Shown piece after piece: positions 32,819 to 41,282 of a stretch of 50,911 nt of DNA; the first letter of the stretch is position 1; every line of letters begins with the position of its first letter. Below the pieces are notes generated by a model. The model was not told the origin of the DNA, searched no databases, and worked only from the letters and a program-made list of their open reading frames with translations. Source of the stretch: Anaerolineae bacterium. GTDB taxonomy: Bacteria > Chloroflexota > Anaerolineae > 4572-78 > J111. The stretch lies in contig JAFGNV010000009.1 in assembly GCA_016926805.1 (NCBI GenBank), positions 1-50,911 of the forward strand. The letters are read 5' to 3'. Made by a program: the position numbers and the translations under genes.

Positions 32819-34049
32819 AAGCATACTCTTTAGGCTGTATCTACGTGGCAAGGTAAAGCTCAACTATATATTAGATAGGATCATCGATTTATCCGATATG
32901 ATACTCATGGATGCTTACCGACTTCCGTGGCCGATAGCTCAAAATGTGGCTAAGAAGACGGCGCGACATATTGGTGACATAAGTTGGCTATTACGTGACT
33001 TTCCTCGCTTATCGGCTTATAAACTGGCGGGGGCCAATTGGACCATTGTTTTTGTGGGGAGCCAGCAGGGACTTTTAGAAATACGCCATCTCTTTTTTGC
33101 CGATGAAACTATTGCGCCGCAGAAGATTGGTCGGATAGCTTTATGGCGTCTTTCTGCTCAAACTCAAAAATGGCTGGCCGAAGATGTGGATTTGGTGATA
33201 TGTGAGCTAAGCCCTATTTCTCCCTGGATACCCAAATCGCTTTTGACTTTTACAATTCCCCCCTGGATTTACCAAGTGCTGGTTCTTCCAACGCCATTAG
33301 AAACCTTGCTGACCGGTAGAAGAATCGAGGGCATACGTCGTAAAATAAAAAAGGCTCAAGTCGCCGGTTTTGCTTATCGCTTTAGCCAATCTAAGACTGA
33401 CTTTGACTATTTTTACTATCACATGTATACCCCCTTTATTAAAAATAGACATGGCAATTTAGCCTTGATTACTCCTTATCAACACCAGTGGCAACGGTGG
33501 TTTACCAGGGGAGGATTAGTCTTGGTAATCAATAAGGAGAATAAACCTGTTGCCGGCATGTTATGTTATATCGCCAATCGCACATGTTTCTATATTGAGG
33601 GAGGAATCTTAGAGGCTCGCCCCGATCTTTTCCAGCAAGGAATTAATGCGGTTAATATCTGGTATGCTATCGAGTGGGCTTATCGCCATGGCGCCAAAAT
33701 CTTTAATCTGGGAGGAACCAGCCCCTGGCGCACTAATGGTTCCTTTATATTCAAACAGCGTTGGGGAGCTCGGGTAGCCAGGCGAAAAAGAATTTATGGA
33801 GAACGGACATTTTTAGCCCAAAATCTATTGCCCTCGTTGCAAGAGCATATTAACAAGTTAGGATTCATCAGCGAAATAGACGGAAAGTTTTGTAGTGTTT
33901 TATTAAGCACTGATGGTATTCCTGTCACACAGTCGGATATAGAGCAGGAACTTTCAGCCGTCGGCAGGCAGGGGTTAGATGGATTGGTGGTTGTGTCTAA
34001 TAATAATCACCAAGTGATCCTGTGTAACCAAAAAGAGATTACCCAATGA
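32811..34049 (+). CDS. FemAB/GNAT-like acyltransferase
   Basis: 412 residues. The C-terminal half (about 165-345) has the FemAB / GNAT_6 (BioF2-like) pattern: GRRIEGIRRKIKKAQVAGF (the helix with the usual 'R-x-x-I-R-K-A' motif), GGLVLVINKENKPVAGMLCY, CFYIEGGILEARPD and YAIEWAYRHGAKIFNLGGT followed by NGSFIFKQRWGA, the family's final 'K-x-x-W-G' strand. The N-terminal half is poorly conserved. FemAB enzymes transfer aminoacyl groups from tRNA to peptidoglycan precursors; glycan-locus members acylate amino sugars. Its start lies inside the AsnB-like gene, implying coupled synthesis and probably a shared pathway. No membrane segment is seen. Confidence 0.72.
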   Translation: MIKSILFRLYLRGKVKLNYILDRIIDLSDMILMDAYRLPWPIAQNVAKKTARHIGDISWLLRDFPRLSAYKLAGANWTIVFVGSQQGLLEIRHLFFADETIAPQKIGRIALWRLSAQTQKWLAEDVDLVICELSPISPWIPKSLLTFTIPPWIYQVLVLPTPLETLLTGRRIEGIRRKIKKAQVAGFAYRFSQSKTDFDYFYYHMYTPFIKNRHGNLALITPYQHQWQRWFTRGGLVLVINKENKPVAGMLCYIANRTCFYIEGGILEARPDLFQQGINAVNIWYAIEWAYRHGAKIFNLGGTSPWRTNGSFIFKQRWGARVARRKRIYGERTFLAQNLLPSLQEHINKLGFISEIDGKFCSVLLSTDGIPVTQSDIEQELSAVGRQGLDGLVVVSNNNHQVILCNQKEITQ

Positions 34050-35395
34050 AGATCCTTCTTGTCTCCAGTTTTTTCCCACCAACCCATACCGCCGGTACAG
34101 AAAAACGAACACTTGGTTATGCTCTAAAACTACGAGAGCCAGGACACGAAGTGCAAGTTGTTTGCGCCGGCAAGTTTGACCAGGGAAATCATTACTGGAA
34201 TGGATATGTTGATGAAACATTCCGTCAAATACCAGTCCGACGTGTTCATCTCAATTGGGGTTTGGCCTCTGATCCAAATCGATTTTTGTACTGTAACCCA
34301 ATCGTCGAGAAATATCTTGGGCAATGGTTGGAACAGTGGCAACCGGACGTCGTTCATATTACTTCTTGCTACACGCTGTCTGCCAGTGTCATTCAAGCAG
34401 CTCAAGCCCGAAAACTACCAGTTGTTTTGACCCTCACCGACTATTGGTTTATCTGTCCCAGGTTGAATTTACTGCGTGGTGATGGTTCTTTATGTAATGG
34501 GCGCGCCACAGGCTGGGAGTGTCTTAGGTGTATGTTATGGGACACTAAGGCATATTGTGGGCTTAATTCAATAATGTCAGAAGCAACAACAGCCGCAATA
34601 TTAACGTGGATAAGTAAACATCCTGGGATCAGCCGTAAGCGTGGCTTGCGAGGTATGGCCCTGGATATGGAGCATCGTAAGTCCTACCTGGCCACGATGA
34701 TAGAGTCTGTAAACTGCATCATCGCACCTTCAGAGAGTTTATATAATGTGTTTAAGGCCGTTGGGATATCCAAACCCATCAAAGTAATTCGTAGTGGACA
34801 CGATCTCACCTGGTTAGAAACTCTACCACCCCCAAAAATCTCGGAGCGGATCCGCATAGGGTATATAGGCCAGATTATTCCTATCAAAGGAGTACATCTT
34901 CTACTGTCAGCTTTTATATCTAACTCCTGGGGAGATCGGGCGCAACTCTCAATTTTTGGTGACTACGAACAATCAGCGGAGTATATGCAGAAATTGCAAG
35001 CCTTAGCAGAAGGCAAAAAGGAGAATGTTATGTTTCATGGGGCCTTCCCTCATGAACATCTTGGCGACATCCTGTCGCAGATTGACGTACTGGTTGTACC
35101 GTCCCAATGGCACGAGAATAATCCGCGGGTGATTCAAGAGGCTTTTGCCAGCAAAACCCCGGTGATTGCTTCTAAGGTCGGAGGGATTTCTGAATTCGTT
35201 CAACATGAGGTCAATGGGTTGTTGTTTGAACGGGGTGACGCAGATGATTTAGCTCATCAGCTACGACGAGTGATGACTGAACCTGGTTTGTTGGAACACT
35301 TACAAGCAAGAATTCCTCGGGTTAAACGAATCGAAGAAGAAGTAGAAGAATTGATAGAAATCTACGAAAGACTTATCAATCGAATAGATACATAA
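34046..35395 (+). CDS. GT4-family glycosyltransferase
   Basis: 449 residues with a GT-B fold. The N-terminal domain starts MKILLVSSFFPPTHTAGTEK and contains DVVHITSCYTL, LTDYWFICPRLNLLRGDG and a Cys cluster (LCNGRATGWECLRCML) typical of a GT4 subgroup in surface-glycan loci. The donor domain starts IRIGYIGQIIPIKGVHLLL and carries PSQWHENNPRVIQEAFASKTPV, where E-x7-E takes the form ENNPRVIQE, then GGISEFVQHEVNGLLFERGD. It overlaps the FemAB-like stop by 4 nt (ATGA). Relative to relatives it has an insertion of about 60 residues between the two halves (around 175-235). Confidence 0.85.
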   Translation: MKILLVSSFFPPTHTAGTEKRTLGYALKLREPGHEVQVVCAGKFDQGNHYWNGYVDETFRQIPVRRVHLNWGLASDPNRFLYCNPIVEKYLGQWLEQWQPDVVHITSCYTLSASVIQAAQARKLPVVLTLTDYWFICPRLNLLRGDGSLCNGRATGWECLRCMLWDTKAYCGLNSIMSEATTAAILTWISKHPGISRKRGLRGMALDMEHRKSYLATMIESVNCIIAPSESLYNVFKAVGISKPIKVIRSGHDLTWLETLPPPKISERIRIGYIGQIIPIKGVHLLLSAFISNSWGDRAQLSIFGDYEQSAEYMQKLQALAEGKKENVMFHGAFPHEHLGDILSQIDVLVVPSQWHENNPRVIQEAFASKTPVIASKVGGISEFVQHEVNGLLFERGDADDLAHQLRRVMTEPGLLEHLQARIPRVKRIEEEVEELIEIYERLINRIDT

Positions 35396-35420
35396 AAATG
35401 CTCTATGGGTTTGAACAGAT

Positions 35421-36389
35421 ATGGTTCAGACAAACGCGGGACCATTAGTATACATTGTTATACTTAATTGGAATAATGCTCCAGACACAATTGCCTGTTT
35501 AGAGTCTGTATCAAATCTTGATTATTCCAATCACCATCCTTTAGTTGTGGACAATGGTTCAATAGATGATTCAGTAGCCAGAATCAGAGCCAGCCAGCCA
35601 TCAATTGAAATATTGGAACTCAAAAATAATTTGGGATATGCAGCTGGCAATAATGCTGGCATACATCGCGCCTTGAACACAGGCGCTGAATATATTTTGG
35701 TATTGAATAACGACACCTTGGTCGCGCCAGGCATGCTTACTGAATTAGTAGGGGTAGCCGAGTCTAATCCAAAGATCGGCATGGTCGGCCCCACTATGTA
35801 CTGTATCGAACCGCCTAACACCCTATTTGCTGCTGGTTGTTTTATTGAATGGGCTAAAGGCGAGACCCAAAACCGAGGTATGTTTCAGCCGGCTATAACC
35901 TACCCTGAGCTAAAGCACCCTGAACCTGTCGATTTTATCGCTGGCTGTGGGGTATTGGTACGGAGGGAACTCATAGAAACCATTGGCGGTCTGGCGCCAG
36001 ACTATTACTTAAACTTTGAAGATGTTGAATGGGCTGTGCGTGCTCGACGTCATGGTTTTGAAGTCTGGTATGCCCCACAAGCGATTATGTGGCACAAAGT
36101 TTCTGCCACCCTGGGGCAGGCATCGCCGGCTAATACTTATTATATGACCCGTAATGTTTTATTGTTCTTTTGGCAAAATGCGCCTATCCATCTACGCTGG
36201 TTAGCAGTCTTACGCATCCTTATTCGTACCTTGCGGACAATAAGCGCATGGACGCTAAAAACCCAATACAAAACCCATGCCTTTCGACGTTTACGCCAGG
36301 CAAATATGCTGGCTCTACGTGACTTTTTTATGGGACGTTTCGGCCAGATGGGATCAGATGTGATTACAGTATGTTATCCAAACCAATGA
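35421..36389 (+). CDS. GT2-family glycosyltransferase (rhamnosyltransferase-like)
   Basis: 322 residues. The GT-A domain has VYIVILNWNNAPDTIACLES, HPLVVDNGSIDDSVARI, NNLGYAAGNNAGIHRAL, LVLNNDTLVAPGM (N-D metal motif of the WbbL-like branch) and DYYLNFEDVEWAVRARRHGF with the catalytic-base E-D. A C-terminal amphipathic part (about 245-322), TYYMTRNVLLFFWQNAP then HLRWLAVLRILIRTL, probably touches the membrane. Members of this branch add rhamnose or related sugars. Spacing to the previous gene is 25 nt, and the stop overlaps the next start (ATGA). Confidence 0.87.
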   Translation: MVQTNAGPLVYIVILNWNNAPDTIACLESVSNLDYSNHHPLVVDNGSIDDSVARIRASQPSIEILELKNNLGYAAGNNAGIHRALNTGAEYILVLNNDTLVAPGMLTELVGVAESNPKIGMVGPTMYCIEPPNTLFAAGCFIEWAKGETQNRGMFQPAITYPELKHPEPVDFIAGCGVLVRRELIETIGGLAPDYYLNFEDVEWAVRARRHGFEVWYAPQAIMWHKVSATLGQASPANTYYMTRNVLLFFWQNAPIHLRWLAVLRILIRTLRTISAWTLKTQYKTHAFRRLRQANMLALRDFFMGRFGQMGSDVITVCYPNQ

Positions 36390-37564
36390 AGATTTTATTC
36401 TTATCTCGCTGGTTTCCTTATCCACCAAGCAATGGTGCCAAGCTACGCATTTATAACCTATTGTGTGGCCTGGCTCAGGATCATGAGGTCACCTTGCTGA
36501 GCTTTGCTGACCGATCAAATATCGCCCCGAACGTATCTGAACTAGAATCGTTTTGTCAAGAAATACAGATTGTGCCTTGGAAACCTTTTAATTCTCATAG
36601 TCTGCATGCCCGGTTAGGCTTTTTAAGTTTGAAGCCTCGCTCTATAATCGACACCTTTTCACCGGAAATGAGAACCAGAATTGAGCAAACACTCCTAGAA
36701 AAGGACTACGATGTGGTTATCGCTTCTGAGGTTGATATGGCAGCCTACAGCCAATATTTTCGTGGTCTTCCTGCTCTATTTGAAGAAGTAGAAATAGGCG
36801 TGTTATATGAACGGTTTACCCGATCCAAATCATTTAGGCATCGTCTTCGCTTTGGTTTGACCTGGCTGAAGCACCGTAGCTATTTGATTTCTTTATTAAA
36901 AAATTTTCAGGCCTGCACCGTAGTTTCCGAACAAGAACGCCAATACCTCTCTCAGGCGGTGAATGGCTACCACACCGTTGAGATTATTCCCAACTGCGTC
37001 AACTTGACAAGCTATGGTCATATTCAAGAGGTACTACAGCCAAACACGCTGATTTTCACTGGGTCCTTTAACTATTCTCCCAATTACGAGGCTATGCTCT
37101 GGTTTTTGCGTGAGGTCTATCCAGCCATCCAAACACAAATACCTGATGCGCATTTGTCCATTACCGGAGACCACGCAAACCGATCTTTGCCGCCAGTCAA
37201 TAATGTGACTTTGACCGGTTTTGTAGATGATGTGCGACCTCTTATTGCTCGCTCGCAAGTTAGTATAGCCCCCTTGCGCACTGGCGGCGGCACACGCTTA
37301 AAAATTCTGGAAGCAATGGCCCTGCGTACGCCAGTAGTAGCAACCTCAAAAGGGGCGGAGGGGTTAGAAGTTCAGGCTGGCAAGCATCTGCTAATTGCGG
37401 ATACGCCAGAGACCTTTGCTCAAGCAGTCATTCGTTTACTCAAGGATCCAAAATTACGCCAGCAACTTACGGAAAATGCTTATCAACTGGTACGTAAAAA
37501 ATATAACTGGGAAGTAGTTATGCCTCGCTTCCTGCAATTGGTCGAGCGAGCGGCCAACGCGTAA
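36386..37564 (+). CDS. GT4-family glycosyltransferase
   Basis: 392 residues. The start is placed at ATG 36386, which overlaps the previous stop in ATGA; an in-frame ATG at 36371 is less likely. Features: MKILFLSRWFPYPPSNGAKL, CTVVSEQERQYLSQ, then the donor domain FTGSFNYSPNYEAMLWFL, DAHLSITGDHANRSLPP, NVTLTGFVDDVRPLIARS and SIAPLRTGGGTRLKILEAMA, the variant GT4 signature (G-G-G-T-R-x-K-x-L-E-A) found in the exosortase-linked sugar-transferase branch. It probably works with the neighbouring GT2 genes on the same lipid-linked glycan. Confidence 0.87.
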   Translation: MKILFLSRWFPYPPSNGAKLRIYNLLCGLAQDHEVTLLSFADRSNIAPNVSELESFCQEIQIVPWKPFNSHSLHARLGFLSLKPRSIIDTFSPEMRTRIEQTLLEKDYDVVIASEVDMAAYSQYFRGLPALFEEVEIGVLYERFTRSKSFRHRLRFGLTWLKHRSYLISLLKNFQACTVVSEQERQYLSQAVNGYHTVEIIPNCVNLTSYGHIQEVLQPNTLIFTGSFNYSPNYEAMLWFLREVYPAIQTQIPDAHLSITGDHANRSLPPVNNVTLTGFVDDVRPLIARSQVSIAPLRTGGGTRLKILEAMALRTPVVATSKGAEGLEVQAGKHLLIADTPETFAQAVIRLLKDPKLRQQLTENAYQLVRKKYNWEVVMPRFLQLVERAANA

Positions 37565-37613
37565 AAGAACGTCAATGGTTTCTAGCCTGGTGATATGTAT
37601 TCTTTGAGGCGCT

Positions 37614-39062
37614 ATGATTAACCTTTTTCTTTCCATCGAAAGCATTATCAACGATAGTATACTCAGTTTCCCCCGCCGTTGGTTGAGCCAAAGTATGCAT
37701 GTCTGGCTACGCCCACTAATTGTCGTCGGTATACTGCTATTCAGTGCCGTCCTGGCGTATATGGGGTCCCCAAGCCATTTACAATTGATCCTTGTCCTAC
37801 CCCTTGGGATTGGTGCAGTTTTACTCTTCATACGCTGGCCGCCTTTGGGTTTAATGGCTCTCATTGGTTCTATAGCTATCCCCATCAGCGGCCCCAGCAA
37901 CTCCAATGCTACCTTAGGACTTGCCGCGTTATTAATTGGACTCTGGATAATGGATATGATGGTCCGCCAACAGAAAATACAACTGCCATCTTCACTGCCG
38001 GTACGTCCCCTGATATTTCTCGTTATCGTCGCTGTCCTGGCTTTTAGTATTGGGCAATTGCCCTGGTATACCTTTGCTCAACCGGCCCCTTTAGGCGCTC
38101 AACTTGGCGGACTCTCCTTATACTTGTTCTCGGCGGGACTATTTTTAATAGGGGCCTCTCAAATACACGAAGTTCGCTGGTTAGAGTGGCTAACTTGGTT
38201 TTTTCTGGCCCTGGGTAGTTTTTATATTGCCGGCCGGATACTGCCGAAACTGGATCAATTAACCGAGCGTTTATTTACCGCCGGAGCTACTGGTAGCATC
38301 TTTTGGGTTTGGATGATCGCCCTTTCTTTCAGCCAGGCTGCCTTCAACCGAAGGCTGTCCCTCCATTGGCGAGCAGTATTGGGAGGGATAATGATGGCCA
38401 CCCTCTATGTCGCCTTGAGGCAAGGGTGGGAATGGAACTCTGGTTGGGTGCCGCCGCTAGCGGCAATTGGGGCTATCCTATGGGCTGCCACCCCACGATT
38501 AGGAATATTGGCTACATTCGTGGGGATGATAGGCGGCGTCGTCAAATCTCAAAAGCTCATTGCAGCGATTATGGTTGGAGACAATTCATATAGCCTGGGA
38601 ACCCGCGTCGATGCCTGGAAAATTGTCTGGGAGATTGCCAAGGTCAATCCTATTTTAGGGCTGGGACCGGCCAACTATCACTGGTACACGCCTCTTTTCC
38701 CCATTCGCGGCTGGGCTGTGAAATTCAACTCACACAGCCAGTACGTTGACCTCATTGCCCAAACCGGGATATTAGGACTGGCCTGCTTTCTATGGTTTTT
38801 CGGCGCAGTGGGCTGGCTAGGCTGGCAGCTACGACAGCGTGTTCCGGACGGGTTTGCCCGGGCTTATGCTTACGGAGCCATTGGTGGGGTGGCAGGAACA
38901 TTAACCGCTGCCGCTTTTGGCGATTGGGTTATCCCCTTCTTTTATAATATCAACCTGGGTGGTTTTCGGGCCAGTATGTTATCCTGGTTGTTTTTGGGGG
39001 GATTGGTTGCCTTGGAGCAGATGTATTGTTGCCCAACAGAAAAAAACGCAATAACTAAGTAA
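37614..39062 (+). CDS. O-antigen ligase/polymerase-like membrane protein (Wzy_C family)
   Basis: 482 residues with about eleven hydrophobic helices, among them WLRPLIVVGILLFSAVLAY, LQLILVLPLGIGAVLLF, FLVIVAVLAFSIGQL, LASIF-like GSIFWVWMIALSF and GIGLACF-type segment GILGLACFLWFFGAVGW. The large outer loop contains LGLGPANYHWYTPLFPIRGW and FNSHSQYVDLIAQTGILG, the H-S/N-x-(Y/F/W)-x-x-x-L-x-x-x-G motif of WaaL/Wzy_C proteins. Such proteins ligate or polymerise undecaprenyl-linked glycans; in Gram-positive S-layer systems a Wzy_C protein transfers the chain to protein. Which role applies is open. GAGG precedes ATG 37614. The ABC exporter pair argues for the ligase rather than polymerase role. Confidence 0.82.
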   Translation: MINLFLSIESIINDSILSFPRRWLSQSMHVWLRPLIVVGILLFSAVLAYMGSPSHLQLILVLPLGIGAVLLFIRWPPLGLMALIGSIAIPISGPSNSNATLGLAALLIGLWIMDMMVRQQKIQLPSSLPVRPLIFLVIVAVLAFSIGQLPWYTFAQPAPLGAQLGGLSLYLFSAGLFLIGASQIHEVRWLEWLTWFFLALGSFYIAGRILPKLDQLTERLFTAGATGSIFWVWMIALSFSQAAFNRRLSLHWRAVLGGIMMATLYVALRQGWEWNSGWVPPLAAIGAILWAATPRLGILATFVGMIGGVVKSQKLIAAIMVGDNSYSLGTRVDAWKIVWEIAKVNPILGLGPANYHWYTPLFPIRGWAVKFNSHSQYVDLIAQTGILGLACFLWFFGAVGWLGWQLRQRVPDGFARAYAYGAIGGVAGTLTAAAFGDWVIPFFYNINLGGFRASMLSWLFLGGLVALEQMYCCPTEKNAITK

Positions 39063-39066
39063 CGGT

Positions 39067-39990
39067 ATGGACCTCTCCATCATCATCGTCAACTGGAATA
39101 CCCGCGACTTGCTGGCTCAATGCCTGGCTTCGGTGCTGGCCGACATCCAGGCCTCGCCACATTTGCAGGTAGAAACCCTGGTGGTAGATAACGCCTCCAC
39201 CGACGATAGTGTTCGGATGCTCCAAGAACAGTTTCCCTGGGTGCAATTGATTGAGAACAAAAAAAACGCTGGCTTTGCCTCAGCTAATAATCAGGCTATT
39301 TGTCACAGCACAGGGCGTTACGTGTTGTTACTCAACCCAGACACAACGGTAAAACCCGGAACACTAACCATACTTCACCGTTTTATGGACACTCATCCCC
39401 AGGTGGGGGCAATAGGGGCGCGTCTGCTTAACCCCGATGGCACCCTACAAACGTCGTGCTATCCTACTCCCACCCTGTCGCGTGAACTTTGGCGATTGTT
39501 CCATCTGGATGTTGTTCGACCTTACGGTGTTTATCGAATGAATGACTGGGATTTGGCTATACCTCACCAGGTACAAGTAATCCAGGGCGCGGCTTTAATG
39601 CTGCGCCGCAAAGCCTTAAACCAGGTTGGGCTATTGGACGATAAATATTTTATGTATACTGAAGAAGTAGACCTCTGCCACCGTATTCAAACGGCAGGCT
39701 GGTTGCTCTATTGGGTGCCCCAGGCGCAAGTAGTGCATTACGGCGGCCAAAGCACCCAGCAAATTGCAGCCGAGATGTTTTTATGCCTCTATCAAAGCAA
39801 ACTCATCTTTATCCGCAAACATTATGGACGGCTATCGGGTTTAGTTTACAAATTCATCCTGACTGCCGCCACTTTGGCCCGGTTATTACTCGCTCCCCTG
39901 GCCTGGCTGGAACAAAACCCTAAACGCCAACAGCATCTCACCACGGCCGGTCACTATTGCCGCTTGCTGGTTGCCCTGCCCAAAATATGA
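39067..39990 (+). CDS. GT2-family glycosyltransferase (rhamnosyltransferase-like)
   Basis: 307 residues, starting 4 nt after the ligase-like gene. Motifs: MDLSIIIVNWNTRDLLAQCL, ETLVVDNASTDDSVRML, NKKNAGFASANNQAICHS, VLLLNPDTTVKPGTL (P-D-T metal motif), AIGARLLNPDGTLQTSCY and KYFMYTEEVDLCHRIQTAGW with the E-E-V-D-L catalytic region. The C-terminus carries a hydrophobic LTAATLARLLLAPLAWL segment that may associate with the membrane. It is the last gene of the glycan locus; the base composition is again G/C-rich, like the region left of 22.5 kb. Confidence 0.88.
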   Translation: MDLSIIIVNWNTRDLLAQCLASVLADIQASPHLQVETLVVDNASTDDSVRMLQEQFPWVQLIENKKNAGFASANNQAICHSTGRYVLLLNPDTTVKPGTLTILHRFMDTHPQVGAIGARLLNPDGTLQTSCYPTPTLSRELWRLFHLDVVRPYGVYRMNDWDLAIPHQVQVIQGAALMLRRKALNQVGLLDDKYFMYTEEVDLCHRIQTAGWLLYWVPQAQVVHYGGQSTQQIAAEMFLCLYQSKLIFIRKHYGRLSGLVYKFILTAATLARLLLAPLAWLEQNPKRQQHLTTAGHYCRLLVALPKI

Positions 39991-40042
39991 ACCGTATGTT
40001 AATAGGATTAAGTGGATCGACTCGGTATTTTACATAATTCAA

Positions 40043-40071
40043 TTGACATATTATGGGGCTTATTGTATGAT
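40043..40071 (+). promoter_or_regulatory. Sigma-70 promoter for the FtsB/DivIC-like gene
   Basis: A perfect TTGACA (40043-40048), 17-nt spacer and TATGAT (40066-40071, one mismatch). Transcription should start near 40079. Two in-frame ATGs (40067, 40070) lie inside the -10 box and so cannot be the start from this promoter. Confidence 0.7.
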
Positions 40072-40105
40072 GGTAACACCCTGCCACACTTGTTGGAGAA
40101 AGGTT

Positions 40106-40540
40106 GTGACCAAGAAAAAGCAAACCGCTAAAATAAGCCTGGCCCAATTTGTGGCAATTATTGTCCTGTCGATTTCTATTTTTCTTATCATCGACTTGGG
40201 CCGTCGAGCTGCGGCCAATTACCAGGTGCAGCGTGAAGAAGAACGATTGAGCCAAGAAGTTGAAATAGCCCAACGATACCGGCAAGAACTGCTGGCCCAC
40301 CGCACCTATGTGGCCAGCGACCTGTATGTGGAAGAAATGGCCCGCCGCGAACTAAAATGGGCCCGCCCTGGTGAGGTTGTGGTGGTGGTTATGCCTACCC
40401 CCGAAGCGGCCAGCCAATTGCCCCGGCAAAACCCGCAAACAGTTGAGGCGGGGCCAATAGCCCATACTCCCGTAGAAGCATGGTGGCTCCTCTTCTTTGG
40501 CAAAGAAACTTTTCCCCGCTACACCAGGGCAACACCTTGA
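40106..40540 (+). CDS. FtsB/DivIC-like septum formation initiator
   Basis: 144 residues from GTG 40106, chosen because GGAG (40095-40098) is 7 nt upstream and because the promoter's -10 box covers the earlier ATGs. A short basic N-terminus (VTKKKQTAK) is followed by one membrane helix, FVAIIVLSISIFLIIDLG, then a coiled coil (about 35-75, NYQVQREEERLSQEVEIAQR) and the compact YVEEMARRELKWARPGEVVV segment that defines FtsB/DivIC proteins, which bridge FtsQ/DivIB and FtsL in the divisome. The C-terminal 45 residues are a proline-rich extension ending with KETFPRYTRATP. It is followed by the tRNA-Met gene with its own promoter. Confidence 0.82.
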   Translation: MTKKKQTAKISLAQFVAIIVLSISIFLIIDLGRRAAANYQVQREEERLSQEVEIAQRYRQELLAHRTYVASDLYVEEMARRELKWARPGEVVVVVMPTPEAASQLPRQNPQTVEAGPIAHTPVEAWWLLFFGKETFPRYTRATP

Positions 40541-40599
40541 TTCTGAAAGACCGCCGCAGTTGCTGAAACCCCTGCCAAAACCTTGAACCAAACCTCAAT

Positions 40600-40627
40600 T
40601 TGACACTTACCCTCTTTTGATTAAAAT
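40600..40627 (+). promoter_or_regulatory. Promoter of tRNA-Met
   Basis: TTGACA (40600-40605), 16-nt spacer, TAAAAT (40622-40627), about 14-20 nt before the mature tRNA. The spacing and -10 sequence match the tRNA-Cys promoter at 16878-16905. Confidence 0.7.
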
Positions 40628-40647
40628 CTACCATTGAGTTTTAATGT

Positions 40648-40721
40648 GCTGATGTAGCTCAGATGGTTAGAGCACGAAACTCATAATTTCGGGGTCGGTG
40701 GTTCAAGTCCACCCATCAGCA
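40648..40721 (+). tRNA. tRNA-Met (anticodon CAT), elongator type
   Basis: A 74-nt cloverleaf: acceptor GCTGATG/CATCAGC, D arm GCTCAGATGGTTAGAGC, anticodon stem CGAAA/TTTCG with loop CTCATAA (CAT), variable GGGTC, T arm GGTGG/CCACC, discriminator A. The paired first base (G1-C72) excludes the initiator tRNA. A lysidine-modified tRNA-Ile(CAT) cannot be fully excluded, but the CTCATAA loop and GGGTC variable loop are elongator-Met-like. CCA is not encoded. Confidence 0.92.
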
Positions 40722-40740
40722 TTACGATAAATCAAAATTA

Positions 40741-40772
40741 AACCGCCAGTCTAGCCGGACTGGCGGTTTTTA
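40741..40772 (+). terminator. Intrinsic terminator of tRNA-Met
   Basis: AACCGCCAGTC (40741-40751), loop TAGCCG, GACTGGCGGTT (40758-40768), then TTTT: an 11-bp stem 19 nt after the tRNA. Confidence 0.85.
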
Positions 40773-40792
40773 CTAAATCCCAACTTAATTTG

Positions 40793-41218
40793 ATGATTGA
40801 AATTACTCCTACCCTGGCCATAAACGAAGATGAAATCCAGATGGATTTTATCCGGGCTGCGGGGCCGGGCGGACAAAACGTAAACAAAGTTGCCACGGCC
40901 GTGCAACTCCGCTTCAATGTAGCCAATTCACCTACCTTGCCCGACTCCGTTCGCCAGCATCTGGTTCGCCTGGCCGGGAATCGTATCACCGGCGCGGGTG
41001 TCCTGATTATCGAGGCCAGGCAATTTCGTACGCAAGAACAGAATCGGCAGGCTGCGCTCGACCGGCTGGTCGGGTTAATTCGCCAGGCTGCCAAAGAACC
41101 CAGAACCCGTCGAAAAACAGAACCATCCCGGGCCTCGCAGGAACGCCGGTTAAGAGAAAAACACCGCCAGAGTGAGATCAAACGGATGAGACAATCATCA
41201 CCTAATCCAGATGAATGA
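40793..41218 (+). CDS. arfB: Peptidyl-tRNA hydrolase ArfB (YaeJ-type ribosome rescue factor)
   Basis: 141 residues. The class I release-factor core has DFIRAAGPGGQNVNKVATAV with the GGQ triplet at 26-28, then RITGAGVLIIEARQFRTQEQ and a basic, unstructured tail (EPRTRRKTEPSRASQERRLR, ending KHRQSEIKRMRQ) that enters the empty mRNA channel of stalled ribosomes. ArfB hydrolyses peptidyl-tRNA on ribosomes lacking a stop codon. The length and the absence of the codon-recognition domain separate it from RF1/RF2. The start is ATG 40793, with no ribosome site visible; it follows the tRNA terminator by 20 nt, so its promoter may lie within that stretch or depend on read-through. Confidence 0.92.
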   Translation: MIEITPTLAINEDEIQMDFIRAAGPGGQNVNKVATAVQLRFNVANSPTLPDSVRQHLVRLAGNRITGAGVLIIEARQFRTQEQNRQAALDRLVGLIRQAAKEPRTRRKTEPSRASQERRLREKHRQSEIKRMRQSSPNPDE

Positions 41219-41282
41219 GGCAACCCCAGATAATCGGCGACACATTCCCGGCAGGCATTTCAGCAGTCCCTGACCGGAAAAA

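Noticed and set aside
34046-35395. The cysteine cluster LCNGRATGWECLRCML as a separate zinc domain
   Set aside because: Such clusters occur within the N-terminal domain of some GT4 enzymes of surface-glycan loci, so it is treated as part of the enzyme.
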